From contig OZ239146.1 in the NCBI GenBank assembly GCA_965194515.1, positions 1,984,001-2,048,000 of the forward strand: a stretch of DNA of 64,000 nucleotides, given 5' to 3'. Both the position numbers and the translations under genes were made by a program. Shown one piece after another: positions 8,799-16,464 of this stretch; position 1 is the stretch's first letter; every line of letters begins with the position of its first letter. The DNA comes from Acidimicrobilacustris europaeus. GTDB lineage: Bacteria; Actinomycetota; Acidimicrobiia; Acidimicrobiales; Acidimicrobilacustridaceae. The notes under the pieces are model-generated. The model did no database searches, had not been told where the DNA came from, and saw only the letters and a program-made list of their open reading frames with translations.

Positions 8799-8945
8799 TT
8801 CTGACGCTGACGTCCGAATCCGTGCAACGGGTTTGGCAGTAACGGTGCTCGCCAAAGCCTGATTAGGCGATGCTCATGACCTTCGGTGAAGGCGTCAACT
8901 TACCGCTCGCCCTGGTGCATCGAGCGCAGTCAGCTCTAAATGAAA

Positions 8946-8975
8946 GAAGGTGTCCCGCCGTAGCGGGACACCTTC
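8946..8975. terminator. Perfect 13-bp hairpin between convergent genes
   Basis: GAAGGTGTCCCGC, loop CGTA, then the exact complement. It lies between the end of the SET gene (+) and the end of the Thr-rich secreted gene (-). On the minus strand it is followed by CTTTCATTT, so it fits a terminator for that gene and may act in both directions. Confidence 0.75.
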
Positions 8976-8999
8976 TCATCAAACTGCACAGCGTGGAAG

Positions 9000-9809
9000 T
9001 TATCCAGTGTGTACCGGAACCATCGGAACCGAATTACCCGGGACCGCCGTGGTTGTCGGAGCTGGTTCGGTAATCGGATTCGGAGCAACCGTGGTCGTCG
9101 GCGACGGGTTGTTCGGAGACGAGGAAAGCGTGGTCGTTGTGGTCGGAGCAGCTGTCGTCGTTGTGGTCGGGGCAGCTGTCGTCGTTGTGGTCGGAGCAGC
9201 TGTCGTCGTTGTGGTCTGAACCGGAGTCGAAACGATCCAATCAACCTTCGCGTTGTCTTGGTTGGTTGCGTCGTTTGTGATCGTGATCTGCTGACTCCAG
9301 TACGACTTCAACTGGGTAGCACTGGCCACACCAAGTGTGCACGCCACACCAATCTTGTATGCCCCATCCGGAATATCACCCGGTGCAAACACCTGGAAAT
9401 TGAAATTGGGGATACCCGAAATACCACCAGTGGTCGCGGGGGCAACCGCGATATCTGGAAGTTTTGAAACAACCGGAGAACCGGTGGTGTCAAACAATGG
9501 CACTCGGAACTCAGTAGGTACTGCGGTCGGGCCACCGCTGCCGAACGTCAACGTTGCGTCGATGTCGGCTGCAGCAGGAATCATGAACGTCTGCCACCGG
9601 TACCCGGCGTTTCCATCACCTGGGCACGATGCAGTTCCACCCAGATTGATCGTGAAGTTCGTTGCACCCGTACCCGAAGACTGCGTCAACGTTGCTGTGC
9701 CGTTATTCGTCGCACCTGAAGCAGGGCTGCTGAACATAAGCGGCAACAACGTTGCGCCCAAGATGACCGATGTAATCCCAGCAATAGCTTTTCTCTTTGA
9801 GGAATTCAT
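9000..9809 (-). CDS. Secreted protein with Thr/Ala/Pro-rich tail
   Basis: 269 residues. A Sec signal peptide (MNSSKRKAIAGITSVILGAT...ASGA) is followed by a beta-rich domain of about 150 residues with two cysteines (SCPGDG and VACTLG), then four TTTTTAAP-type repeats and a Pro-rich tail ending VPVHTG. The domain was not recognised. It follows the PstS-like gene by nine bases with RBS AAAGGA, so the two are probably one operon and may act together at the cell surface. Confidence 0.75.
   Translation of the reverse strand: MNSSKRKAIAGITSVILGATLLPLMFSSPASGATNNGTATLTQSSGTGATNFTINLGGTASCPGDGNAGYRWQTFMIPAAADIDATLTFGSGGPTAVPTEFRVPLFDTTGSPVVSKLPDIAVAPATTGGISGIPNFNFQVFAPGDIPDGAYKIGVACTLGVASATQLKSYWSQQITITNDATNQDNAKVDWIVSTPVQTTTTTAAPTTTTTAAPTTTTTAAPTTTTTLSSSPNNPSPTTTVAPNPITEPAPTTTAVPGNSVPMVPVHTG
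9142..9213. repeat. Three tandem 24-bp units
   Basis: Three near-identical 24-bp copies (one A/G difference) encode the TTTTTAAP linker of the secreted protein. Such arrays are prone to length change by slippage. Confidence 0.9.
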
Positions 9810-9818
9810 CTGTGTCCT

Positions 9819-11030
9819 TTACTTGATGCCCGTGAGGAGCGAACCGGTCAGCGTGATAGCTCCACACGTGCCAATCGTGGAGAAACCGAATGCATTGACG
9901 ATTTCTTGGCCCGCAGCGGAACACACTGATGAGGTTCCCCCGACAAAGAGTGACTTGACATCGTTGTTACCAAAGCCGGTCACTCGTGCTGTATCGAACA
10001 CGTTGTACACGTTGCGTCCAAACACTGTGCTGGCATAAAAGACTGACGAAGGTGCGTACACCGTGTCGGTTCCGACGGTGGTTGTGGTGTAAGCCAGACC
10101 GAGATTCGCACCGGTACCGTCATTTGTAATTTCTGCGAGGTCAACACCTGCTGCAAGCTGACTCAACGCAACACCGTTACCTTGAGCAATGAAGTTCGCT
10201 GCGGAGAATCCAATGATCACCTGCTTGCCTGCCAGGGCGTCACCCTTCGCCTTCAGCGCAGCAGCATCGTTCTCCTGGAGTCGAAGACCGTTCCCTGCAG
10301 TCTCACAAGTCAGGGTGGAACTGGCCTCCTGCGCGGCTGTCGCCGTCGTCATTCCATTCCAAGACGAATAAGTGCCCGATCCGAGCTGGATTCCACACGG
10401 AACAACTTCAACACCATTAATGGTCTGCGGGCCAGTGGTGAACAGCGTTGTGATCTGCGCACGAGTGAATTGCGTTACCGGCGTCGTCACCGATGAATCG
10501 GCATAGTACGCAACCGACAGAGCATCTCGACCGAAAGGAATATAGGTAAGCGCAGTGCCGGTATCACCCGAGCTTGGACCACTCGATGAACGAGCGAAAT
10601 CAAACAGACCAGTAACAACCTTGGAGCCACCACACTGATCAGCCGGACCGTAAACAGTGCCGTCAATGGCACGGCTCAACGCACGACGACCCTCAGAGGA
10701 ACCATTGGGACGATACGTCGTAGGAGCCTTCAACTTCGGTGCAATGCAATTGTCAGTCTGAGAGGAAAGTTTCGAATCCCAAGAAGCAATGTGCTTCGAA
10801 CCCGACGCGGAAGAACTCTGAACCGGAGTAAAAGCATTGCCGTTCGCGAAACCAGAAAGAGCAGCCATCACATCCATCGTCGTGTCCGAACCTGCACCCA
10901 CAAGCGCATCAGCAAACTTCGGGTCAGCACTAACCGGCGATGACGGAGCAAGAAGACCAACACTGATAGTCGCAGCCAAAGCAGCAAGAACCAGTTTTGA
11001 GCGCTTCATTTTACGAGGGAGCAGCGGCAT
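9819..11030 (-). CDS. Secreted PstS-like substrate-binding-domain protein
   Basis: 403 residues with a Sec signal peptide (MPLLPRKMKRSKLVLAALAA..., cleavage probably after VSA). The body resembles the phosphate-binding PBP-like fold: VGAGSDTTMDVM, RPNGSSEGRRAL, FDFARSSS and YIPFGRDALSVAY, the usual order in PstS-like proteins. There is no lipobox, so it is secreted rather than lipid-anchored. No ABC permease or ATPase is adjacent, only the downstream Thr-rich protein. The upstream ATG is chosen because AAAGGA lies seven bases before it, while the internal ATG (MKRSK) has no RBS. Confidence 0.75.
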   Translation of the reverse strand: MPLLPRKMKRSKLVLAALAATISVGLLAPSSPVSADPKFADALVGAGSDTTMDVMAALSGFANGNAFTPVQSSSASGSKHIASWDSKLSSQTDNCIAPKLKAPTTYRPNGSSEGRRALSRAIDGTVYGPADQCGGSKVVTGLFDFARSSSGPSSGDTGTALTYIPFGRDALSVAYYADSSVTTPVTQFTRAQITTLFTTGPQTINGVEVVPCGIQLGSGTYSSWNGMTTATAAQEASSTLTCETAGNGLRLQENDAAALKAKGDALAGKQVIIGFSAANFIAQGNGVALSQLAAGVDLAEITNDGTGANLGLAYTTTTVGTDTVYAPSSVFYASTVFGRNVYNVFDTARVTGFGNNDVKSLFVGGTSSVCSAAGQEIVNAFGFSTIGTCGAITLTGSLLTGIK

Positions 11031-11167
11031 TTCAGATTCCTTTCACAGTCTCAGAGACCTATCTGGCAACTGAGATACTCAACGTGAAACGAAGTGAAAC
11101 AGAGCCACCCAACAACCAAGTGAAGAGAAAGTAAACAAATCCGGTCAACCGGAAATACAGAAGATGA

Positions 11168-11536
11168 CGCATACCCGACAGACCAGAAGTTCCGAAGCGA
11201 CTGCGCGGAACTATCGGGCGAATCCGACACAACTCAACCGAAGACGAGATCACCACCGGTCGCCGTCGCACCCGAGTACTTCGCCCAATCGCACCAGGCG
11301 CCGACGAGTTCCGTCGACTGTTCGGCCTTCGGGAAGACTCCGAGTCGATGCACCACCATCTCAAATCACATCTCATCAACCGTCGTGCACGAACTGTCGG
11401 GCTGCAGCGCCAGCAACTGAACATGCACGACTACCAAGGAATCACCGTCCCCAAAGCGTTGATCGCCCACTCAATCCGAACCGGCGCCTCCCTCGATGAG
11501 TTCTTCGGGAACTGGCGCCCACCCGACAAAACCTGA
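11168..11536 (+). pseudogene. Transposase fragment (C-terminal part, no start codon)
   Basis: A 122-codon open frame with no usable start, bounded upstream by TGA. The core DEFRRLFGLREDSESMHHH followed by NRRARTVG..RQQLN resembles the C-terminal DSES/GRAHSVG region of actinobacterial DDE transposases. It ends DEFFGNWRPPDKT and is followed by a terminator, so the 3' end looks original and the 5' end is lost. A sister fragment lies near 16.3 kb. About 135 bp before it (11031-11167) hold only the promoter side of the PstS-like gene and a small TCCGGT-CA-ACCGGA dyad. Confidence 0.5.
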
Positions 11537-11541
11537 ACCAA

Positions 11542-11572
11542 AAGCCGCCCGAAACTCTCGATCGGGTGGCTT
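11542..11572 (+). terminator. Hairpin after transposase fragment
   Basis: AAGCCGCCCGA and TCGGGTGGCTT pair over 11 positions (one G-T wobble) around a 9-base loop, six bases after the fragment's stop codon. No T-run follows on the plus strand. Confidence 0.5.
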
Positions 11573-11587
11573 CAGCGCGCCCAAACA

Positions 11588-11804
11588 GCACTCGAAACTT
11601 TGGTTTGATCTAACTGAAGTTTCGACCGGCCTCAAACCCCCGAACGGCCCTTCCCCCAGTGACTTGCGGGCCGTTGCGCCAGGTTTCGCGCCAGGTTCCG
11701 CGCCATCCCCGCCGTCATGGGGATGGCATGTAGGTCCATACCCGTAGGCCAACGCGTTTACGGAAATGTGTAGTGAAACGCGTTTCGGCCAAAAGTGAAA
11801 CGCG
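11588..11804 (+). repeat. Interspersed repeat, copy A
   Basis: First of four same-strand copies of an intergenic element. Order of parts: GCACTCGAAACTT block, TTTCGACCG block, CCAGTGACTTGCGGGCCGTT, tandem GCGCCA steps, a hairpin CCATCCCC-8 nt-GGGGATGG (11703-11726), a ...TTTAC... block, and a terminal GTGAAACGCGTTTC plus GTGAAACGCG. Both strands are partly open by chance, but nothing supports protein coding. Confidence 0.85.
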
Positions 11805-11828
11805 CTGGACTACTTCTTCAATCCAGGC

Positions 11829-12002
11829 TTACGCCGTCCGTCGGGGACGACTGACGAGTTCGCCAGCACAATTGGGACAGCGATTTTCGAGTTCACCACC
11901 ACAGTTCGTGCAGAACGTGCATTCAAAGCTGCAAATCACGGCAACGCCATCGGCCGCTAGCGGCGCTTCACACCGTTCGCAGGACTCACGCATCTCAAGC
12001 AT
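11829..12002 (-). CDS. DUF1272 zinc-ribbon protein
   Basis: 57 residues starting MLEMRESCERCEAPL, with CSFECTFC, CGGELENRCPNC and a basic end: the DUF1272 pattern of paired CxxC knuckles that should bind zinc. The ATG at 12002 is preferred over one 12 codons upstream because GGAAGAG lies seven bases before it and the family starts at MLEM/MLEL. It is divergent from the RidA gene across a perfect dyad. Role unknown in the family. Confidence 0.85.
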   Translation of the reverse strand: MLEMRESCERCEAPLAADGVAVICSFECTFCTNCGGELENRCPNCAGELVSRPRRTA

Positions 12003-12061
12003 CAATTTTCTCTTCCGTATCCAGTGATTTTCGATCACCCATCAATCAGATGGGTCCACAC

Positions 12062-12086
12062 TAGACAGAGGTTAAACCTCTGTCTA
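12062..12086. promoter_or_regulatory. Perfect 10-bp-arm dyad between DUF1272 and RidA genes
   Basis: TAGACAGAGG, spacer TTAAA, CCTCTGTCTA. It sits 11 bases before the RidA start and within the divergent spacer, with no T-run, so it reads as an operator rather than a terminator. The CGNR protein two genes downstream is the nearest candidate regulator (inference). Confidence 0.6.
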
Positions 12087-12097
12087 ATGTCCATCTC

Positions 12098-12574
12098 ATG
12101 ACATCGATCGTCTCCCACGAAGAGCGACTCAAAGCAACAGGAATCGAGCTGCCTGCTCCCCTGCCCGCATTCGGCCGATACGTACCTACGGTTTTGGCAC
12201 GAGATGTCCTCTGGGTCGGTGGACACTTCGGCACCCGACCAGACGGAACACTTCACACCGGGCGATGCGGCGAGGAAACCACCGCCGACGAAGCTCGGGA
12301 AGCGGCTCGTTCAGCTGCGATCAACATGTTGGCGACCATTCGCGATGCGCTCGGATCGCTCGACCGCGTCGAACAGGTAGTGAGGGTCTTCGGCGTAGTG
12401 AATGCAGCGTTTGAGTTTGTCGAACACACCTCAGTGATTGACGCAGCGTCAGACGTTCTTGTCGAAGTCTTTGGCGAAGCCGGCCGCCATAGCCGTCTTG
12501 CTGTCGGTGTCTCCTCGCTTCCTGCGAATCTCACCCTCGAGATCGAAGCGCAGATTCTTGTTAAGAAGAGTTGA
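12098..12574 (+). CDS. RidA/YjgF-family protein
   Basis: 158 residues with the RidA/YER057c fold: LPAPLPAFGRYVPTVLARDVLWVGGHFG, then an amphipathic helix AREAARSAAINMLATIRDALGSLDRVEQVVRVFGVVN and the end SRLAVGVSSLPANLTLEIEAQILV. The arginine that marks deaminase-type RidA sits differently here (HSRLAVGVSSLP), as in YjgH-like subgroups. Members clear reactive enamine/imine intermediates. Three bases separate it from the CGNR gene. Confidence 0.82.
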   Translation: MTSIVSHEERLKATGIELPAPLPAFGRYVPTVLARDVLWVGGHFGTRPDGTLHTGRCGEETTADEAREAARSAAINMLATIRDALGSLDRVEQVVRVFGVVNAAFEFVEHTSVIDAASDVLVEVFGEAGRHSRLAVGVSSLPANLTLEIEAQILVKKS

Positions 12575-12577
12575 GAA

Positions 12578-13138
12578 ATGCACATTCCCAACGACTCGCT
12601 TCGATCCAGCCGCCTCTCGATCGACCTGACCTGGACGCTGCGCTATCGCAATGTGAGTCCGACTGAACTCTTGCTAATGCCTCCTGATCTGCGCAGTTGG
12701 ACGTCCTCACACGAACTGAAGACCTCTGGCCAATTAGATAGCCAAGATCTTGAGCAGTTCAAAGAACTTCGGGAAGCAATCTTCGGAGCGCTCTCAAGAG
12801 CTGTTGATGATCAGCCCCCTTCTACGTCACAACGAAAAGTGATTAACGAGAACGCAGAGCGCTCTCCGTACATCCCGGCACTCGCGTCGAACGGGTCGAT
12901 CGCTCTCAAGCACGACGGAAGCGGAGTCGATGCAGCGTTGAGCACAGTCGCGCGTGATGCGATCGAATTGCTCGCACTTCGCGATGGTCGACTGCGCCGG
13001 TGCGAAGGACCAGGGTGCGCGTTGATCTTCTACGACGAATCACGCCCGGGAACTCGACGCTGGTGCGACACATCGCGATGCGGAAACAGGGTGAATACCC
13101 ACTCCTACCGACAGCGCCGCTCCACAGAGAGCAAATAA
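12578..13138 (+). CDS. CGNR zinc-finger (ABATE-type) putative regulator
   Basis: 186 residues. The C terminus holds the CGNR zinc finger: LRRCEGPGCALIFYDESRPG, RRWCDTSRCGNR and a basic tail. The N-terminal half resembles the ABATE domain (SSHELKTSGQLDSQDLEQFKELREAIFGAL). The family is treated as stress-linked transcription factors. Cotranscribed with RidA; the dyad ahead of RidA is a candidate binding site. Confidence 0.82.
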   Translation: MHIPNDSLRSSRLSIDLTWTLRYRNVSPTELLLMPPDLRSWTSSHELKTSGQLDSQDLEQFKELREAIFGALSRAVDDQPPSTSQRKVINENAERSPYIPALASNGSIALKHDGSGVDAALSTVARDAIELLALRDGRLRRCEGPGCALIFYDESRPGTRRWCDTSRCGNRVNTHSYRQRRSTESK

Positions 13139-13148
13139 GCCCGGCCCC

Positions 13149-13357
13149 GAGTTTCCGGCTGATCTAATTGAACTTTCGACCGGCCTCAAACCCCCGAACG
13201 AGCCTTCCCCCAGTGACTTGCGGGCCGTTGCGCCGAGTTTCGCGCCAGGTTCCACTCACACCCCGCCCTCGTGGGACGTGCGCGTAATTCCAAACCCGCA
13301 GGTCAACGGGTTTACAGAAATAGGTAGTGAAACGCGTTTCGGCGAAAAGTGAAACGC
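13149..13357 (+). repeat. Interspersed repeat, copy B
   Basis: Second copy of the element, filling the 310-bp gap between the CGNR and sigma-factor genes. It keeps the CCAGTGACTTGCGGGCCGTT block, the GCCCTCGT loop and the terminal GTGAAACGCGTTTC, but the hairpin arms around the loop are decayed to about three base pairs. Confidence 0.85.
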
Positions 13358-13451
13358 TGCAGCCAGCATCACAAGGGATGGTTCTTGTCACCCAAATATT
13401 GAAGTCCCAATAAAGCGATGGAAGCACAGGACCGACATTTCCAAGCGAAAC

Positions 13452-13976
13452 TCAGGCCGTGTCGGCGGCGGCGATCGCTGCCCTGAGGTCGGCCCGGGCC
13501 CGCGAAGTGCGCGATCTGACGGTTCCGATCGGGCACGAAAGGACGAGAGCCGCCTCTTCGTATGAGAGGCCCACGAGTTGAGTCAGCACAAAAGCCTCGC
13601 GTCGATCGGGATCGAGATGGTGCAGCAGATCCATCGAACTGCGATCGGCTGCAGACACCAAGCCGGCGTCGAACGCGCTCACCGCCTTGTCGAACAGACG
13701 GCGTCGGCGAATCGAGCGTCGCACCGAGTCGGCGCAAACCCTTCGTGCGATCGTGAGTAACCACGGGCGCACGGGTGAGCGGCCCTCGAACGTGTGCATC
13801 GCCCGGAGCATCCGCTCATAGGTCTCCTGCACGAGATCGCCCGGGTCCTCCGGGTGCCCCAACGCGCGACATAGCTCCCAAAGGGTCGGCTGGGTGCGTC
13901 GCACGAGTTCAGTGAGGGCGGCGTCATTGCCCTCACGTGCCGCCAACAACAAGTGCAGTAGGGGATCCGACTCCAT
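13452..13976 (-). CDS. ECF RNA polymerase sigma factor
   Basis: 174 residues with sigma region 2 (DPGDLVQETYERMLRAMHTFEGRSPVRPWLLTIARRVCADSVRR) and region 4 (LDPDRREAFVLTQLVGLSYEEAALVLSCPIGTVRSRTSRAR). It is divergent from a gene for a zinc-binding anti-sigma-like membrane protein, about 60 bp away, the usual sigma/anti-sigma partnership though arranged head to head. The YcnI-like operon beyond the anti-sigma gene may be its target (inference). Confidence 0.9.
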   Translation of the reverse strand: MESDPLLHLLLAAREGNDAALTELVRRTQPTLWELCRALGHPEDPGDLVQETYERMLRAMHTFEGRSPVRPWLLTIARRVCADSVRRSIRRRRLFDKAVSAFDAGLVSAADRSSMDLLHHLDPDRREAFVLTQLVGLSYEEAALVLSCPIGTVRSRTSRARADLRAAIAAADTA

Positions 13977-14037
13977 CTCCCTATCATGGTCCAGTGAGCG
14001 AGAGTCCGATGCAAGAGTCGACGTCGATGGGAATCCG

Positions 14038-14643
14038 GTGACTGACTGCGCGCAGGTTCAGGAGGCCATCAGTGCCCTCGCCGATGGCGAGGATCCTGGT
14101 CTCGATCCGTCTCTAGTGGAGGCCCATGTCGCGACCTGCCCATCGTGTCACTCCCAGCGGGAGTTCATCCACGGTCTGCGTCGAAGCAAACTGCGGGAAG
14201 CCGAAACACAGGATGACCTGGCACCTGCGGTGGTGCGAAGCGCGCGGATGCTCGATGGTGTGTGGACCTGGACGTTCCCAAGGGGCGTGCTTGCGATATG
14301 CGCAGTGGTAATCGCCCTTACGTCGTTCGGCGATCTGCTGGGAGGCTCGGAGATCGATGGCCACGACGCTCGACACCTTGGCGCGTTCTCGCTCGCCTAT
14401 GTCATCGCGCTCGGTGTCGTGGTTGTGCGTCCAGCGCGAGCGCGTACGGTCCTGCCGATCTCGGTCGTGGTGACCGCCGCGCTCGTGATCACCGCAGTCA
14501 TCGATGTCGCCGACGGTGCAGTGTCGTTGTCGCGCGAACTCTCACACACCCCCGAGATAATCAGCCTGATCGCCGTCTGGGCCCTCACTCGCCAGGGACT
14601 CCGTGATGCGTCCGGGGACTCAGGCCCCATTCGCTCCGTCTAG
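14038..14643 (+). CDS. Putative anti-sigma factor, zinc-finger plus membrane domain
   Basis: About 201 residues. The N-terminal VQEAISALADGEDPGLDPSLVEAHVATCPSC is the zf-HC2 HxxxCxxC motif of zinc-associated anti-sigma factors. Four hydrophobic helices follow (from GVLAICAVVIALTSF to ISLIAVWALT). GTG 14038 is chosen because it begins the zinc-finger domain; in-frame sequence upstream lies inside the divergent sigma gene. It should hold the sigma factor at the membrane. Its stop overlaps the stop of the convergent YcnI-like gene. Confidence 0.75.
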   Translation: MTDCAQVQEAISALADGEDPGLDPSLVEAHVATCPSCHSQREFIHGLRRSKLREAETQDDLAPAVVRSARMLDGVWTWTFPRGVLAICAVVIALTSFGDLLGGSEIDGHDARHLGAFSLAYVIALGVVVVRPARARTVLPISVVVTAALVITAVIDVADGAVSLSRELSHTPEIISLIAVWALTRQGLRDASGDSGPIRSV

Positions 14644-15401
14644 CGGCCGCGACGACGCGCGAGAACGAAAGCAACTCCACCGACGATGATCACGATGATC
14701 ACCGCCACCACGATCGCTGCGATCGGGGCACCGTCCGAGGTTGAGGTGGAGTGAGCGCCCGCCGAATCGTCGGTCTGGTCAGCTTGGAGCGTGACCGTGT
14801 TCGAGGAGTCGGGACTCAAAGCGGTCGATGCTGACGAACCACCATCGGCCCCCGACCCGGCGTTCGAAGATTCCGACTGCGCAGTCGTGGTCGGCGGACT
14901 ATTCGGAGTGGTCGGCGATGGCGAAGGTTGCGGGGCGGATGTGGTTGGTGTTTGTGCGGGAGTGACCTGCAATTGCGCAGAACTTGACCAAAGGACGTTC
15001 TCACCCGTGTCGTAGATCTGCGCCACAGGGAAGGTCGTGGTGCCGGTCGATGCCGGCGCGCTCAACGCGAATCGGAACGCCTCTGAGGAATTGATGATGG
15101 ACCGGGGGTCATTCTTGAAGAACGCGACCTCGTCGGACGAACTCGAGCAGGTCCAACCGGCGGGCGAAGTGCATGTCGGTGCACTCCATCCGTTAGGGAT
15201 CTGGATCCTCACTGTGGTGTTGAAAACGTTCGGCGCGCGCTCGTGTGGAACGTCGAGCACCACCTGGGTGGTGCTCGTTGCGGTCACGCTTGTCGATTCG
15301 AACTCCGCGTGAGCAGAAGCGAAGGCGGAGACACCGCCGAGCGCGATCCACCCCAGCGCAGTGCACGCGGCAAACCGCGCCAGAGTGGATCGGATGCGCA
15401 T
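14640..15401 (-). CDS. YcnI-like (DUF1775) membrane-anchored surface protein
   Basis: 253 residues. A signal peptide ends at ASAHA; His immediately after cleavage fits DUF1775/YcnI copper-binding proteins, in which the mature N-terminal His is a ligand. A beta domain (VVLDVPHERAPNVFNTTVRIQIPNGW, GWTCSSS, FRFALSAPASTGTTTFPVAQIYDTGE) is followed by a Pro/Ser/Thr-rich stalk and a C-terminal helix with RRRGR. It is the second gene of an operon, starting two bases after the stop of a paralogue. Copper binding is a family inference, not shown. Confidence 0.7.
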   Translation of the reverse strand: MRIRSTLARFAACTALGWIALGGVSAFASAHAEFESTSVTATSTTQVVLDVPHERAPNVFNTTVRIQIPNGWSAPTCTSPAGWTCSSSSDEVAFFKNDPRSIINSSEAFRFALSAPASTGTTTFPVAQIYDTGENVLWSSSAQLQVTPAQTPTTSAPQPSPSPTTPNSPPTTTAQSESSNAGSGADGGSSASTALSPDSSNTVTLQADQTDDSAGAHSTSTSDGAPIAAIVVAVIIVIIVGGVAFVLARRRGR

Positions 15402-15402
15402 G

Positions 15403-16161
15403 TCAGCCTGTGAATGCCGGGGTGACCGGGCCAGAAGGGGTGGTCGTCGTGGTCGGCTCGGCGGCGGCAACAGTCCGCAGGAGTCCGCCTGCCGGAGTCG
15501 TCGGAGCAGCACCGGCGGGATAGGTGCCGACGTAATCTGCGCTTGGGTACCAGTGCGAGATCTCACCATTCGCGTACTGCTGATCTGCGGTGAATCCCTC
15601 GGTGCCAGCTACCCCGTAGGTCGTCTGGACCGCTGGTGACGGGGTAGTCACGGAGAATACAAAGTACTGGGCAGCGTCGGACGCGAGACCTCCCGATGCA
15701 ACCGGAGGCCCCCAGAAGTGGATCACCGTGTGGCCGGCACTGACGTAGGTCTCGCACTGCCACCCAGCGACAGCCGCCCCCGGCTGGTTGGTGCTGTTGG
15801 TGCTGCCGTTGTTCACCTGAAGATTGGCGCTGCCACAAGTCGGATTGGTCCAACCTGATGGCACAGTGATCTTCATATCCACGTTGCTGTGGAGCGCTGG
15901 GTCCCAACTCTGACCAGCCGGAATCTCAACCGCCGAGCGCATGGACATCGTCACGGTCGCTCCGGCCGCGTAAGGCGGTGTCGCTTGATCGCCCGAGGCA
16001 GCGTTCGATCCTCCGGCCAGATTCGGAGCGAAGCCGAAGGCGGAGTATGCCTTGAAGCCGGCGTGGGCGCTGCTTGCCGTCGAAAGCGTCACAAGCGTCA
16101 CTGCTGAAGCGGCAACGAACAAGACGACTCGGACGAGGCGAGAGGAGCGGGAACACTGCAT
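15403..16161 (-). CDS. Secreted YcnI-like paralogue
   Basis: 252 residues with a signal peptide ending SSAHA and AGFKAY after it, so the mature protein may also begin with His. It shares the next gene's plan: VDMKITVPSGWTNPTCG, VAGWQCE, QYFVFSVTTPSPAVQTTYGV, YANGEISHW. It has no C-terminal transmembrane helix and ends in a TTTTTPSGP tail with PAFTG. RBS AGGAG seven bases upstream. Assignment to DUF1775 is weaker than for its partner. Confidence 0.65.
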   Translation of the reverse strand: MQCSRSSRLVRVVLFVAASAVTLVTLSTASSAHAGFKAYSAFGFAPNLAGGSNAASGDQATPPYAAGATVTMSMRSAVEIPAGQSWDPALHSNVDMKITVPSGWTNPTCGSANLQVNNGSTNSTNQPGAAVAGWQCETYVSAGHTVIHFWGPPVASGGLASDAAQYFVFSVTTPSPAVQTTYGVAGTEGFTADQQYANGEISHWYPSADYVGTYPAGAAPTTPAGGLLRTVAAAEPTTTTTPSGPVTPAFTG

Positions 16162-16243
16162 TTGGTTCTCCTAAGAACAATTCGGGGCTCGGGTCCTAAA
16201 TTGACCCGACAATGATAGGTCGTCGGGTTCGGCTCGTCGGTTC

Positions 16244-16455
16244 CCGGCTCATGGATATTTCTCGTCAGTTCGAATCGAATCGACACCTATCGGTTACACG
16301 GCACCTGGCAGATCCCGGACTTTCCCGGTGTTCCCCGAAACCGATCACTCATTCAACCGACTGTTCGGACTGCGCGAAGACTCCGAATCGATGCACCACC
16401 ATCTCAAGATGACACTGCCAAACGGTCGCGCGCGAAGCGTTGGGCGTCATCGCCA
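16244..16455 (+). pseudogene. Transposase fragment, second copy
   Basis: An open frame without a start, reading ...VFPETDHSFNRLFGLREDSE, SMHHHLKMTLPNGRARSVGRHRQ, then losing similarity as it meets the convergent amidohydrolase stop. The 16-residue core RLFGLREDSESMHHHL is identical to the fragment near 11.4 kb. It occupies most of the 300-bp gap; the rest (16162-16240) is promoter region for the YcnI-like operon. Confidence 0.5.
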
Positions 16456-16464
16456 GGCTGTCGG

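Noticed and set aside
9142..9213. Possible CRISPR array
   Set aside because: The 24-bp units are head-to-tail without spacers and encode TTTTTAAP.
11496..11747. 83-codon open frame within repeat copy A (similar frame in copy C)
   Set aside because: The frame is shared only because the repeat is shared; copy B breaks it and composition is low complexity.
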